NCBI GenBank assembly: GCA_965202905.1
Contig: OZ241868.1
Location: 248,001 to 312,000, forward strand
Source: CAYFYS01 sp965202905
GTDB lineage: Bacteria; Pseudomonadota; Alphaproteobacteria; MPNO01
DNA length: 64,000 bases
Direction: 5' to 3'
Under the pieces are notes generated by a model that did not search any database, was not told the origin of the DNA, and worked only from the letters and a program-made list of their open reading frames with translations. Position numbers and translations under genes: made by a program. This document shows, one piece after another, positions 34,264 to 46,415 of this stretch (its first letter is position 1; each line of letters begins with the position of its first letter).

Positions 34264-36054
34264 ATGCATGCCTATCGCACGCAAACCTGCGGTGAGTTGA
34301 GGCGCGAGCACCAGGGCCAGACCGCACGGCTGTCGGGCTGGATCCACCGCAAGCGGGACCACGGCAACCTCCTGTTCATCGATCTCAGGGACCAGTTCGG
34401 CATCACCCAATGCGTCATCGAATCCGATAGCCCGAGCTTCGAGGCGGTCGAGGCGGCCCGGCTGGAGGCGGTCGTCACGGTGACCGGCCCCGTCGCGTCG
34501 CGCAGCGCGGACACCGTCAACCCCGACCTGCCGACCGGCGAGGTCGAGCTGTCGATCGAGGCCTTCACCCTGCAGGCCCCGGCCGAGACGCTGCCGCTGG
34601 AGGTCAACAGCGAGCGCGACTACGGCGAGGAGGTGCGGCTCAAATACCGGTTCCTCGACCTGCGGCGGGAGAAGATGCAGCGCAACATCATGCTGCGCGG
34701 CGCGGTCATCCAATCGATCCGCCGCCGGATGGTCGCCGCCGGCTTCGCGGAGTTCCAGACGCCGATCCTGACGGCGACCAGCCCCGAGGGCGCTCGCGAC
34801 TTCCTGGTTCCGAGCCGGCTTCACCCCGGCGAGTTCTATGCGCTGCCTCAGGCGCCACAGCAGTTCAAGCAGCTCATCATGGTCGCGGGCTTCGACCGCT
34901 ACTTCCAGATCGCGCCATGCTTCCGCGACGAGGATGCGCGCGCGGACCGTTCGCCGGGCGAGTTCTACCAGCTCGACTTCGAGATGTCCTTCGTCACCCA
35001 GGACGATGTGTTTGCCGCGATCGAGCCGGTGCTGGCCGGGCTGTTCGAGGAGTTCGCCGAGGGGCGCGCGGTCTCGCCCGCGCCGTTCCGGCGCCTCACA
35101 TTTGCCGACGCCATGCTGCGCTATGGCACCGACAAGCCCGATTTGCGCAACCCGCTGGAAATCGCCGATGCGACCGAAATCTGGGATGGTACCGAATTCA
35201 AGATCTTCGCCCGCCCGATCGCGACCGGCGCGGTGGTTCGGGCGATCCCCGCGCCGGGCGCCGCCGCCCAGCCGCGCAGTTTCTTCGACAAGCTCAACGA
35301 GTGGGCGCGCGAGCAGGGCGCCGGCGGGCTCGGCTACGTCATTTTCGATGACGGCCAGGCCAAGGGGCCGATCGCCCGGTTCCTGGACGAGGGCCGGATG
35401 GCGGCGCTGCGCGAGGCGGCGGGCGTGGGCGACGGCGATGCGGTGTTCTTCGCCTGCGACAAGCCGGCAGGCGCTGCGCGGCTGGCCGGACTCGCGCGCA
35501 CCCGGATCGGCGAGGAGCTCGGTCTGATCGCCGGGAACCGGTTCGAGTTCTGCTGGATCACCGATTATCCGATGTACGAGCGCGACGAGGCCACCGGCCG
35601 AATCGAGTTCAGCCACAACCCGTTCTCGATGCCCCAGGGCGGGCTCGAGGCGCTCGATACCCGGGATCCGCTGGACGTGATGGCCTATCAGTACGACATC
35701 GTCTGCAACGGGGTGGAGCTGTCCAGCGGGGCGATCCGCAACCATCGCCCGGACATCATGTACAAGGCCTTCGAGATCGCCGGATACGGCCGCGAGGAGG
35801 TAGAACGGCGGTTCGGCGGGATGCTGAACGCGCTGAAGTTCGGCGCCCCGCCGCATGGCGGCTCGGCGCCGGGCATCGACCGCATGGTGATGCTGCTGGC
35901 CGATGAGCCCAATATCCGCGAGGTCACGCTGTTCCCCCTGAACCAGCAGGCCCAGGATCTGATGATGCAGGCGCCGGCGCCCGTGGCCGGGGACCGCCTG
36001 CGCGAGCTGTCGATCCGTATCGACCTGCCGCCGGCCCGCGCGGCAGGGCGTTAA
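34264..36054 (+). CDS. aspS: Aspartate-tRNA ligase (probably nondiscriminating)
   Basis: AspRS of 596 residues, the bacterial type with a GAD insertion. The N-terminal OB fold has LSGWIHRKRDHGNLLFIDLR. Class II motif 1 lies near YRFLDLRREKMQ, motif 2 in YFQIAPCFRDEDARADRSPG and motif 3 in GGSAPGIDRMVMLLAD. GAGGCAGACCG precedes the ATG. Because GatCAB is encoded at 49.5-53.1 kb, this enzyme may charge both tRNA-Asp and tRNA-Asn, as is common in alphaproteobacteria lacking AsnRS; that is inference, since the rest of the genome is unseen. Confidence 0.97.
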   Translation: MHAYRTQTCGELRREHQGQTARLSGWIHRKRDHGNLLFIDLRDQFGITQCVIESDSPSFEAVEAARLEAVVTVTGPVASRSADTVNPDLPTGEVELSIEAFTLQAPAETLPLEVNSERDYGEEVRLKYRFLDLRREKMQRNIMLRGAVIQSIRRRMVAAGFAEFQTPILTATSPEGARDFLVPSRLHPGEFYALPQAPQQFKQLIMVAGFDRYFQIAPCFRDEDARADRSPGEFYQLDFEMSFVTQDDVFAAIEPVLAGLFEEFAEGRAVSPAPFRRLTFADAMLRYGTDKPDLRNPLEIADATEIWDGTEFKIFARPIATGAVVRAIPAPGAAAQPRSFFDKLNEWAREQGAGGLGYVIFDDGQAKGPIARFLDEGRMAALREAAGVGDGDAVFFACDKPAGAARLAGLARTRIGEELGLIAGNRFEFCWITDYPMYERDEATGRIEFSHNPFSMPQGGLEALDTRDPLDVMAYQYDIVCNGVELSSGAIRNHRPDIMYKAFEIAGYGREEVERRFGGMLNALKFGAPPHGGSAPGIDRMVMLLADEPNIREVTLFPLNQQAQDLMMQAPAPVAGDRLRELSIRIDLPPARAAGR

Positions 36055-36220
36055 GCATACCGGGCCACTCATCCGGTCGGTGGCAACCGCCATCGGGCGC
36101 GATGGTGCGGGTCAGGCCGGCGGCAAGACGGATCAGGGACAACGCGACCCGGGTCGCGGCCCAGCGCCATGTGGCGTCCGTTTACCGACATGCCGCCGCG
36201 CAGCCTGACGGCGCGGCCCG

Positions 36221-36388
36221 CTATTTGATCTTCGATTCCTTGAAGACCACATGCTTGCGCGCGATCGGGTCGTATTTGCGGAATTCGAGCTTGTCGGTCG
36301 AGGTCCGGGTGTTCTTCTTGGCGACGTAGAAGTAGCCGGTGTCGGCGCTGCTGACGAGCTTGATCAGGGTCGTGGTCGGCTTGGCCAT
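36221..36388 (-). CDS. rpmG: 50S ribosomal protein L33
   Basis: A 55-residue protein translated from the ATG at 36388 to a TAG at 36221. It reads MAKPTTTLIKLVSSADTGYF, then YVAKKNTRTSTDKLEFRKYD and PIARKHVVFKESKIK, a full-length bacterial L33. The Cys pairs of zinc-type L33 are absent, so this is the Cys-free form. It lies alone between aspS and the S41 protease gene on the minus strand; the 166 bp to the aspS stop show no clear terminator. Confidence 0.97.
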   Translation of the reverse strand: MAKPTTTLIKLVSSADTGYFYVAKKNTRTSTDKLEFRKYDPIARKHVVFKESKIK

Positions 36389-36441
36389 GGGTCTACCATC
36401 ATGCTCCGGTTAGCCCAGAAGATAGGGGTCGGGGCGCCCCT

Positions 36442-36471
36442 GTCAAGGGCGGCTGGGTCAAGGGCGGCTGG
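36442..36471. repeat. 15-bp perfect tandem duplication spanning a stop codon
   Basis: GTCAAGGGCGGCTGG occurs at 36442-36456 and 36457-36471. The second copy contains the minus-strand stop (36458-36460) of the S41 protease gene. The first copy repeats the gene end, including a second in-frame stop triplet. Confidence 0.97.
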
Positions 36472-38020
36472 CGGTGCTTGGATCCTGGCGGCGCGCGACG
36501 GGCGGCCGTCCGGCCGCCAGCGTGTGGGTGTAGAGCTTGCGGTCGCGCAGCACGAATTGGGCGATCTCCATGTCAGCATCGGGCTGCTCGACCCGCGGTG
36601 GACACGCCGCCCGGGCGAGGTCGGGGTTGCGCCGACGCGACAGCCCCGCACGAAGCTGCGGGTCGATCGTCGCCACCGGCGCGCCGTCGCCCCGGCGCAG
36701 CGCGCGCAGCAGCTTCTTCACGCCCTGTCCGCTGGTACAGATCGCCGGGACGATACCGTGGTCCTGGATGGCGAAGCCCGAGGGCGCCACCAGCCGCGCC
36801 CAGGTCAGCGTGATCTCGCCGTCATTGGGCAGGCGGACGATGGTCTGCACCGATCCCTTGCCATAGGAGGATGAGCCGATGAGCACCGCGCGGCCGCGGT
36901 CGCGCAGCGCCGCCGCGACGATCTCCGAGGCTGAGGCCGACTTGCCGTTGATCAGCAGGGCGAGCGGCGCCTCGACGACGGGCTCGCCCCGGGTCGCATC
37001 GAAGACCTGAAAGCTCTCGGGATGCCGGCCGACGGTGGAGATCACCCGGCCGTCGTCCAGGAACAAATCGGCGACTGCGACCGCCTGGTCGAGCAGCCCG
37101 CCGGGATTGCCCCGGAGGTCGAGTACGATGCCGGCCGGCTTCTTTCCCATGTCCCGCCCGGCGCGCGACAGCGCCTCGCCGATCGCTCCGGCGGTACCCT
37201 GGTTGAACCCCGTGACCTTGACGACCAGAAGTTCGTTCCGGCGGCGCGAGGTCACCGTCGGGACGACGATCAGCGCGCGCTCGACATCGATCGTCAGGGT
37301 CCGCGGCCCGGTCTTCCGGGCGATCCTCAGCTTCACCGTCGAGCCGACGGGCCCCCGCAGCAGGCCGATCACATCGGCCCGCCCCAAGCCTGCGATCGGT
37401 TTTCCATCGACATGGATGATCCGATCCGCGATGCGCAGGCCGGCGCGGCTGGCCGGCGTGTCCGCGTGAACCTGCTGGACCGAAATGATCCCCTCGTCAT
37501 GGCCGATCGAAATGCCGAGGCCGCCATGGCCCTCGCGCGCGGCTCTCTGGCGCCGGGCGGCGTCCGGACCGGCATAGAGGCTGTAGCGGTCGAAGGAGGA
37601 CATCACCCCGCGAAGGATCGTATCGGACAGGGTGGCGTCGGAGCGGGCGGCGACCGCGGGCGAGGCGACCCGCGCGGCGCGCATCGCATCGGCCACCAGA
37701 TCGGCCCAGCCGCCCGGATCGTCGATGCCCGGCGCGGTCCAGCTTCCGGCCGGCGTCGCGTTCGCCTGGAGAGAGATCGCGCCGCGCCGGTGCACGAAAT
37801 CGAGCTTCGAATCGATCCGATGCAGCCGGTTCAGGCCGTCCAGGCTGATCGCCTTGAGGTCGACCGGATCGATATAGCGCAACGAAAGGTTCCGGTAGCT
37901 CGTCTCGATCACCTCATGTGGGGAGGTGTTCGAGTACGGCCCCTCCGAGGCGGCGGCGTAGCCGAACGCCGCGAAAGCGAGACCCAACGCGCAGATCGAT
38001 CGGGTCGGGCCTGGGGTCAC
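36458..38020 (-). CDS. S41 family carboxy-terminal processing protease with PDZ domain
   Basis: An exported Ser-Lys peptidase of about 520 residues. From the GTG at 38020 the N-terminus is a signal peptide (CALGLAFAAFGYAAA). A PDZ domain follows with GGLGISIGHDEGIISVQQV and RAGLRIADRIIHVDGKPI. The S41 domain has GIVLDLRGNPGGLLDQAVAV, the nucleophile Ser in LINGKSASASEIVAAAL and the base Lys in GSSSYGKGSVQTIVRL. Its substrates are probably periplasmic or envelope proteins. A TTG at 38092 would add 24 residues ahead of the signal peptide and is less likely; GAGGTG precedes the GTG. The C-terminal 80 residues are basic and unrecognised. Confidence 0.9.
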   Translation of the reverse strand: MTPGPTRSICALGLAFAAFGYAAASEGPYSNTSPHEVIETSYRNLSLRYIDPVDLKAISLDGLNRLHRIDSKLDFVHRRGAISLQANATPAGSWTAPGIDDPGGWADLVADAMRAARVASPAVAARSDATLSDTILRGVMSSFDRYSLYAGPDAARRQRAAREGHGGLGISIGHDEGIISVQQVHADTPASRAGLRIADRIIHVDGKPIAGLGRADVIGLLRGPVGSTVKLRIARKTGPRTLTIDVERALIVVPTVTSRRRNELLVVKVTGFNQGTAGAIGEALSRAGRDMGKKPAGIVLDLRGNPGGLLDQAVAVADLFLDDGRVISTVGRHPESFQVFDATRGEPVVEAPLALLINGKSASASEIVAAALRDRGRAVLIGSSSYGKGSVQTIVRLPNDGEITLTWARLVAPSGFAIQDHGIVPAICTSGQGVKKLLRALRRGDGAPVATIDPQLRAGLSRRRNPDLARAACPPRVEQPDADMEIAQFVLRDRKLYTHTLAAGRPPVARRQDPSTASRP

Positions 38021-38101
38021 TCGGCGCACCTCGGTCTTGCGCCCACACGACCGGAACGGACGATCCGATCGGTCCTCATCCACGTACGGCAATTCTGCCG
38101 A

Positions 38102-38137
38102 CCGCGAGACTTACCATAACCGCAAGACTTACCATAA
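38102..38137. repeat. 18-bp tandem duplication, one mismatch
   Basis: CCGCGAGACTTACCATAA at 38102-38119 is followed by the same sequence with one G to A change at 38120-38137. It lies in the 120-bp space between rnr and the S41 protease gene, both on the minus strand, and could affect the protease promoter. Confidence 0.9.
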
Positions 38138-38140
38138 ACA

Positions 38141-40140
<2,000 letters not shown>

Positions 40141-40144
<4 letters not shown>

Positions 40145-42759
40145 GCCTCGTTCGGCGCCAAGTCTGTCTTCGTGCGGGACTTCGCGCCGGATTTGGCCGT
40201 CTTGGATCCGGTCTTCGCCTTGGATTTCGCCGGGGTCCGCCGCGGTTTTCCGGTCTTCGCCGCACGGGCAGTCAAGAGTTCGATCGCGCGATCCAGGGTC
40301 AGATCGGCGACCTCTTCGCCCTTCGGCACCGAGGCGTTGGTCCGCCCATGCTTGACATAGGGGCCGTAGCGGCCGTCGCGGACCTCGACAGGCTTGCCGT
40401 CCCCGGGGTGGTCGCCGAGCGTGCGCAGCGGCTCGGCCCGGGCGCGCTTGGGCGCCTGGTCGATCAAGGTGACGGCCCGGTTGAGCCCGATCGTGAGCAC
40501 ATCCTCATCCGGGTCGAGCGAGGTATAGCCGCCGTCATGGCGCAAATAGGGCCCGAACCGGCCGAGCCCGGCAAAGATCATCTTGCCGGTGCTCGGGTGG
40601 GCGCCGATTTCGCGCGGCAGGGACAGCAGCCCAAGCGCCTGTTCCAGGCTCACCTCGGCCGGGCTCATCGACTTGAGCAACGAGGCGCGCTTGGGCTTCT
40701 GCTTCGCGACCGGCTCGCCGAGCTGGACGTAGAAGCCGTAGGGTCCCTTGCGGAGCAAGACCGTCTCGCCGGTCTGCGGGTCGGCGCCCAGCGCCTTCGG
40801 CCCGGTCGGCGCTTCGGCCTCGCCGGGCTCGACCGAAAGCGGCCGGGTGTAGGCGCATCCGGGGTAGTTGGAGCAGCCGATGAACGCGCCGTGCCGGCCG
40901 AGCTTGAGACCGAGCCGCCCGTCGGCGCAGGCCGGACAGGCGCGTGGATTAACGTCACGGGTCCCATCGGCCCCATCGGTCGGGAAGAAATGGGGGCCGA
41001 GGTCTTCGTCCAGCGCATCGATCACGTCGGAGATCGTCAGGCCCGAGGTCTCCTCGACCGCGGCCGAGAAGCCGCGCCAGAACTCGCTCATCACCGCGCG
41101 CCAGTCGACCTCGCCCTTGGCCACCTCATCGAGCCGGTCCTCCAGCTCGGCGGTGAAGTTGTACTGGACATAACGTCCGAAGAACCCGGACAGGAAGGCG
41201 GTCACGATCCGGCCGCGGTCCTCGGGGATGAAGGCGCGCTTTTCCAGCCGGACGTAGTTGCGCTCCTGCAGCACGCTCAGGATCGAGGCGTAGGTCGACG
41301 GCCGGCCGATGCCGAGCTCCTCCAGCCTGCGCACCAGGCTTGCCTCGGTAAACCGCGGCGGCGGTATGGTGAAATGCTGCTCGGGCCGCGTCCCGGTGCG
41401 GTCCAGCGGCTCGTTCTCGTGTACCGGCGGCAGGATCTTGTCCTTGCCGTCCTCGTCCTCGCCCGCGTCGCGGCCTTCCCGGTAGAGCTTGAGGAAGCCG
41501 TCGAACAGGACGACCGATCCGGTCGCTCGCAAGACCACGCGGCCGTCCGGCGCCGCGACGTCGACGCCGACCTGCTCCAGGGTCGCACGTTCCATGGCCG
41601 AGGCGACGGCGCGCTTCCAGATCAGCTCGTAAAGCCGGCGCTCGACCTCGCCCAGGGCCCTGCCGACCGATTCGGGCGTCCGGTTGACGTCGGTCGGTCG
41701 GATCGCTTCATGGGCCTCCTGGGCGTTCTTGGCCCGGGACCGGAACGTATGCGGGCGTTCCGGAACATATTGCGGGCCATACCGGGCGGCGACCATCGCG
41801 CGCATGGATCGCAGCGCCTCGGCCGCGACGTTGACGCTGTCCGTCCGCATGTAGGTGATCAGGCCGACGGTTTCGCCGCCGATGTCGATCCCCTCATAGA
41901 GCCTCTGCGCCGCCCGCATGGTCTGGCTGGCGCCGAAGCCGAGCTTGCGTGAGGCCTCCTGCTGCAGGGTCGAGGTGGTGAACGGCGGCTGCGGGTTGCG
42001 ACGGACGGTTTTGCGCTCGATCGCGGCGACCCGGTAGATCCGGGCGTCGATCGCCGCGACCGCGGCGGTCGCGACCGCCTCGTCGGTAAGATCGAAACGG
42101 TCGAGCTTCTCGCCGTTGAGATGGGTCAGCCGCGCGGTGAGGAGATCGCCCCGGGGTGTCCGGAAATCGGCCTCGACCGACCAGTACTCCTGCGGCACGA
42201 AGATCTCGATCTCGGCCTCGCGCTCGCAGATCAGGCGCAGCGCAACCGATTGGACCCGCCCGGCCGAGCGTGCGCCGGGCAGCTTGCGCCACAAGACCGG
42301 CGACAGGGTGAACCCGACCAGATAGTCGAGCGCCCGGCGGGCGAGATAGGCATCGACCAGACGGTGGTCGAGTTCGCGCGGGTTTGCCAGCGCCTCGTTG
42401 ACGGCGTCCTTGGTGACCTCGTGGAACACGACGCGCTTGACGTCGATTCCGTCGAGCGCCGCCCGCTGGCCAAGCACCTGGCAGACATGCCAGGAGATCG
42501 CCTCGCCCTCGCGGTCCGGGTCGGTGGCGAGATACAGGTGCTGCGCGCCGCCCAGCGCCTTGGCGATCGCCGACAGGTGTTTCTCGGCTTTTTCGTCGAC
42601 CTGCCAGCTCATGTCGAAGCCGTCTTCGGGACGGACCGAGCCGTCCTTGGGCGGCAAATCGCGCACATGGCCATAGCTCGCCAGGACGGCGTAACCGCTG
42701 CCGACATACTTGTTTATGGTTTTCGCCTTGGCCGGCGATTCGACGACGACGACATCCAT
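40141..42759 (-). CDS. topA: DNA topoisomerase I
   Basis: A type IA topoisomerase of 872 residues that relaxes negative supercoils. The TOPRIM domain has VVVVESPAKAKTINKYVG at the start and YLATDPDREGEAISWHV with the acidic pair. The active-site Tyr is in GLITYMRTDSVNV. A zinc-finger module reads CPACADGRLGLKLGRHGAF followed by CSNYPGC. Further C-terminal repeats end in a Lys/Ala-rich tail (TPAKSKAKTGSKTAKSGAKS). The ATG at 42759 was chosen because homology begins there. It is followed by rnr with a 4-bp overlap and preceded by dprA. Confidence 0.97.
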
Positions 42760-42831
42760 GAAACGGGGCGCCCACTCACTTTCGGGTCCGCCGGGACCTC
42801 GAACCAAAGACTGAACTTCTATTCGGTTCCT

Positions 42832-43923
42832 CTACGTCAGCAGGGAATACCGGTTTCCCGGCTGGCGCGCGACCCGGCCGGCCAACTCCAACTCGAGCAG
42901 GATCGTCTGCACCGCAGCGGCAGACAATTGGCACTCGCGCACCAGTTCGTCAACCGTCAGCGGCGTCTGGCTGAGCTGGGCGGCGAGCGTCGCGCGCGCG
43001 TCGTCGCCCGCGTCCGCGCCGTCCGGAGCGACCTCTTCGGCGGCCTCGACCGGCGCCGGGCGGGGCGGCGTCATGCCCTGGATGCCGGCGATGACGTCGT
43101 CCGCGCCTTCGGCCAGGATCGCACCCTGGCGCAGCAGGTCGTTGGTTCCCTTCGCGCGCGGGTCGAGCGGCGAGCCCGGCACGGCGAAGACCAGGCGGCC
43201 CTGCTCGTTTGCCATCCGGGCGGTGATCAGCGAGCCTGACCGCAACGTGGCCTCGACGACCACGACGCCGAGCGCGAGGCCGGAGATCAGCCGGTTCCGC
43301 GCCGGGAAGTGACGCGACGTCGGCACCGTGCCGGGCCTGTGTTCCGAGATCACCGCGCCGGTCTCGGCGATGCGCCGACAAAGATCGACATGCTCGTTCG
43401 GATAGGGCCGGTCGACCCCGCCGGCGAGTACTGCGACCGTTCCGGTCGGCAGTGCGCCCTCGTGGGCCGCGCCGTCGATCCCGCGCGCCAGGCCCGAGCC
43501 GACGACCACCCCGGCGGCGCCGAGATCGCCCGCCAGGGCGCGGGCGAGCTTGCGCCCGGCGGCCGAGGCGTTGCGCGCGCCCACCACCGCGACGACGGTC
43601 CGGCCGAGCATGTCCGCATCGCCCAGCACCGCGAGAGCCGGCGGCGGATCGGCGATCGACGCCAGGGCTTCGGGGTAGTCGGCCTCGCCGCGCACGATCA
43701 GGCGGCCTCCCAGGGCCTTGATCGCCGCGATCTCCCCGGTCGCGTCCTCGGCCGGGCAGGGGCGCAAGGGCTTCCGGCGGCCGCCCTTGGCCGACAGCCC
43801 GGGCAGCGCCTCCAGCGCGTCCGCGGCGGTGCCGCAATAGGCCAGCAGGCGCTCGAACGTCCTGGGTCCGACGCCCTCGCTGCGGGCGAGGCGGAGCCGC
43901 GCGATGCGCTCGGCCGGGTTCAT
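42832..43923 (-). CDS. dprA: DNA processing protein DprA
   Basis: DprA (363 residues) loads RecA on incoming single-stranded DNA during transformation. The Rossmann-like core has VAVVGARNASAAGRKLARAL, VVGSGLARGIDGAAHEGAL, LAGGVDRPYPNEH and FPARNRLISGLALGVVVVEA. An N-terminal SAM-like region and a C-terminal winged helix (PLTVDELVRECQLSAAAVQT) are present. The ATG at 43923 overlaps plsY by 4 bp. Other competence genes are not in the window. Confidence 0.96.
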   Translation of the reverse strand: MNPAERIARLRLARSEGVGPRTFERLLAYCGTAADALEALPGLSAKGGRRKPLRPCPAEDATGEIAAIKALGGRLIVRGEADYPEALASIADPPPALAVLGDADMLGRTVVAVVGARNASAAGRKLARALAGDLGAAGVVVGSGLARGIDGAAHEGALPTGTVAVLAGGVDRPYPNEHVDLCRRIAETGAVISEHRPGTVPTSRHFPARNRLISGLALGVVVVEATLRSGSLITARMANEQGRLVFAVPGSPLDPRAKGTNDLLRQGAILAEGADDVIAGIQGMTPPRPAPVEAAEEVAPDGADAGDDARATLAAQLSQTPLTVDELVRECQLSAAAVQTILLELELAGRVARQPGNRYSLLT

Positions 43924-44531
43924 CCGGCGCCGATCCTGGGCTCGGTCCCGGCGAGCAGGCGCCTGATATTGGCGGCATGGCGCAGCCACACCAGCGTCGC
44001 CATCAGGACCGTGAACTCCATGCGCTGCGCATCGGCAAGCTGCCACATGAACACCGGCGCGAGCCCGAGCGCGACCAGCGCGGACAGCGAGGAATAGCGC
44101 AGCAATGCGGCGACCGCGAGCCAAGTGGCGCAGGTCAGCAGCCCCGCCGGCCAAGCGAGCGCCAGCAGGATGCCGAGCGCGGTCGCAACCCCCTTGCCGC
44201 CGCGAAACCCGACCCAGACCGGGAACAGATGTCCCAGAACGGCGCCGAGCGCGGCGACGACCGTGATGTCGGGTCCCCAGCGGGAGGCCGCCACGACGGC
44301 GACCGCCCCCTTGGCGCCATCGAGCAGCAGGGTCGCGGCGGCAAGCGGCCTGCTGCCGGTCCGGAGCACGTTGGTGGCGCCGATATTGCCGGAGCCGATG
44401 TTCCGGATGTCGCCGAGTCCGGCGAGCCGGGTGAGCAGCACTCCGAACGGGATCGAGCCCGCCAGGTAGCCCAGCGCCAGCGCGGCGGCGAGATAGGGCA
44501 ACGCATGCGCCCAGTTGATCGGATAGATCAC
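43920..44531 (-). CDS. plsY: Glycerol-3-phosphate acyltransferase
   Basis: PlsY (203 residues) transfers acyl from acyl phosphate to glycerol 3-phosphate, the first step of phospholipid synthesis. Five membrane segments surround the three motifs: LAGSIPFGVLLTR, GSGNIGATNVLRTG and VGFRGGKGVATALGI. The GTG at 44531 is the only start that keeps the first membrane segment. The gene is coupled to dprA by an ATGA overlap. Confidence 0.95.
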   Translation of the reverse strand: MIYPINWAHALPYLAAALALGYLAGSIPFGVLLTRLAGLGDIRNIGSGNIGATNVLRTGSRPLAAATLLLDGAKGAVAVVAASRWGPDITVVAALGAVLGHLFPVWVGFRGGKGVATALGILLALAWPAGLLTCATWLAVAALLRYSSLSALVALGLAPVFMWQLADAQRMEFTVLMATLVWLRHAANIRRLLAGTEPRIGAG

Positions 44532-44573
44532 CGCCCCGACACCGACCGCCCGGCCTGGCTCCCCTCGGGATCG

Positions 44574-45227
44574 CTACTCCGCGGCCTGGCGGGTCTGGAT
44601 GTCGTCCTCCGGCGCACGCTTTTCCATTGTGAAGGTGCGCTCGACGCTGACATAGTCCTTGTAGCCGAGCCGGGCGATCGGCCGGATCTTGACCATGTCG
44701 AGCAGCCCGTCGGCGGTCAGCGCGTCATCGGCGATGTGAACGCCGACCACCTCGCCGAACACGACTTGGTGGGTGTGCTTGGGCGTAGCGCCCGGCAGTT
44801 CGATCGTGCGGTGGTGCTTGCACTCGAAATGAACCGGCGCGCCGACCACGCGCGGCGGCTTGATCAGGCGGGAGGCTGCCGGCTCCAGACCGGCCGCGGC
44901 CAGCTCGTCGACGCCGCGCTCGACGATCAGGGCGGTCTGGTTCATCTGGTCGCGCTGCGCCCAGGTGGCCATGTTGTAGACGAACTCGCCGTTGTCCTCG
45001 ATGTTGCGCACGGTGTCCTTGTGGGCGGAATCTTCCGAATGGATCCCGGCGGAGAACACCACGAAGGGCGGGTTGTAGCTCAGCAGGTTGAAGAAGCTGA
45101 ACGGGGCGAGGTTGACCGCGCCTTCGGCGTTGACCGTGGTGATCCAGCCGATCGGTCGCGGCACGACGCACGACTTCAGCGGGTTGTAGGGAAGGCCGTG
45201 GTCGTTGTTCGCCGGTTGGTAAAACAT
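44574..45227 (-). CDS. Flavin reductase family (FMN-binding split-barrel) protein
   Basis: A 217-residue protein of the flavin reductase-like family. Landmarks are VVPRPIGWITTVNAEGAVNL (31-50), LAPFSFFNLLSYNPPFVVFS with the FMN-contacting segment, NGEFVYNMATWAQRDQMN and HFECKHHRTIELPG. Members reduce FMN for partner oxygenases or act as FMN-dependent enzymes of unknown substrate. The ATG at 45227 was chosen over a longer frame that is not protein-like. A candidate partner in the window is the LLM monooxygenase at 21.5 kb, but they are not linked. Confidence 0.88.
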   Translation of the reverse strand: MFYQPANNDHGLPYNPLKSCVVPRPIGWITTVNAEGAVNLAPFSFFNLLSYNPPFVVFSAGIHSEDSAHKDTVRNIEDNGEFVYNMATWAQRDQMNQTALIVERGVDELAAAGLEPAASRLIKPPRVVGAPVHFECKHHRTIELPGATPKHTHQVVFGEVVGVHIADDALTADGLLDMVKIRPIARLGYKDYVSVERTFTMEKRAPEDDIQTRQAAE

Positions 45228-45280
45228 GCCGCCTCTCAGATTGCCGGAAGTCTCGCCGATTATCGGGGCTCGGGCGCGTC

Positions 45281-45430
45281 TTGGAAAGGACCCTGCTTGC
45301 CCGCGGTCGCCGGCACATCTCTGTCCGCTTCGGTAGATGTTGCCGGCCTGTGGACAAGCTGGCACAGAGGGACCGGGACGCCCACTGGACTCTGAAGCGG
45401 GGTGAAGGCAAACGCGGTTCGCTCCAAGGT
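45281..45430 (+). mobile_element. Possible IS5-type transposase scrap
   Basis: A short frame reads VDKLAQRDRDAHWTLKRGEG, like the KLAQKDRDARWTLKFxKAK segment near the middle of IS5-type transposases. Nothing else of the element is seen. Recognition of this block alone supports it. Confidence 0.35.
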
Positions 45431-45848
45431 TCGCTTATGCGCCGCTTCGTCTGGCTCGAAGAGAGACCTGCGCCAGCATAACGACGAAAGTCCGAAAGCA
45501 AAGGCACGATCCACCAAAACCACCGTGAAAAAGACACAAAACATCCAGTTCACCACATCCAAAAACCTGATTTATCTTATCAAATCTAGGATAGAGCTCG
45601 TTTTCCGAGATGTCCATACGGCCCGGTTCATGACAGCGCCTTGGATGGAGATCCTCAACCGGACAGATAGTCTGCTATCCACAGCATGCTGTATCGGAAT
45701 CGCAATTGCGTCGGGGCAAAACTATACTGGCGTCTGCTTTCTGACGGGCCTCGGAGATGTCGGTGACGCGATATATGGCGCTGGCGTGCCGCAATCTTGG
45801 TATTGACCGGGCGTTGCGAGGTCCGGTCTGGCGGGGCGTACGGATGCC
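45431..45848. other. Gene-free stretch, relatively AT-rich
   Basis: No supported gene. The part from about 45480 to 45740 is clearly richer in A and T than the surrounding sequence (for example the run around 45530-45600) and contains frames of low coding quality only. It separates the core block ending in the flavin reductase gene from the efflux pseudogenes. Confidence 0.5.
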
Positions 45849-46364
45849 GTGCGGCAGCCTGCGCGCCGCGGGATACCTTGTGTCTTCCTCACGGCTCTCG
45901 CCTCCCCGTGGGGCGCTTGGCCGGTCTTCGCCGATCAACACGGGAACGGCGCGCCCCCGAGCATCGACCTTACCCTTGAAGACAGCATTCTTCTCGCCCT
46001 CCGGAACAATCGCACGCTGATCCGTTCGCAATTCTCGCGGGCGGCGGAAAGGTTTTCGCTCAGGGTGGCGGAGAACGCATTCAAACCGCGCATCACCGTC
46101 GGCCTGACCCTTGGCTGGATGCGTTCGCGGTTGCGCGGCGAATCCCGGTCAGCAGGGCTCGCTTCGACAGTGAAAGCCGACGCGCTTCTCGTACCCATCG
46201 CCGCCGTGGAGTTCGGGAACGGCCGGCCCCAGGTTCGCGTCAAGGGCAAGGACTCGGGCGCGGTTCGTCTTGTGGACGTGGTCACCGGCATTACCACCCT
46301 GAACGCTGTGGAAATCCTCGAAAATATAGCCCCCGGCGGCGAAATCGTGGTCGCGGAGCGATGA
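45849..46364 (+). pseudogene. Fusion remnant: TolC-type outer membrane protein start joined to MacA/HlyD-type end
   Basis: The frame begins with a signal-like segment ending FADQHGNGAPP, then DLTLEDSILLALRNNRTLIR and RVAENAFKPRITVGLTLG, the N-terminal repeat of TolC-family outer membrane efflux proteins. Near residue 100 it changes abruptly to ALLVPIAAVEFGNGRPQVRV and VDVVTGITTLNAVEILENIA, the C-terminal membrane-proximal part of periplasmic adaptor (MacA/HlyD) proteins. About 350 residues of one and 300 of the other are missing, so an internal deletion fused two adjacent genes. It lies just before macB-like remnants, and the whole is a decayed tripartite efflux operon. Confidence 0.65.
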
Positions 46365-46415
46365 CGCCGTGACCTTCCGGTACGGCGGAGACAGCGGCCG
46401 CGGGCCGCGCTGACC

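Noticed and set aside
34108..36093. Long minus-strand open frame (661 codons) opposite aspS
   Set aside because: aspS has all class II synthetase motifs on the other strand; the antisense frame has no recognisable features.
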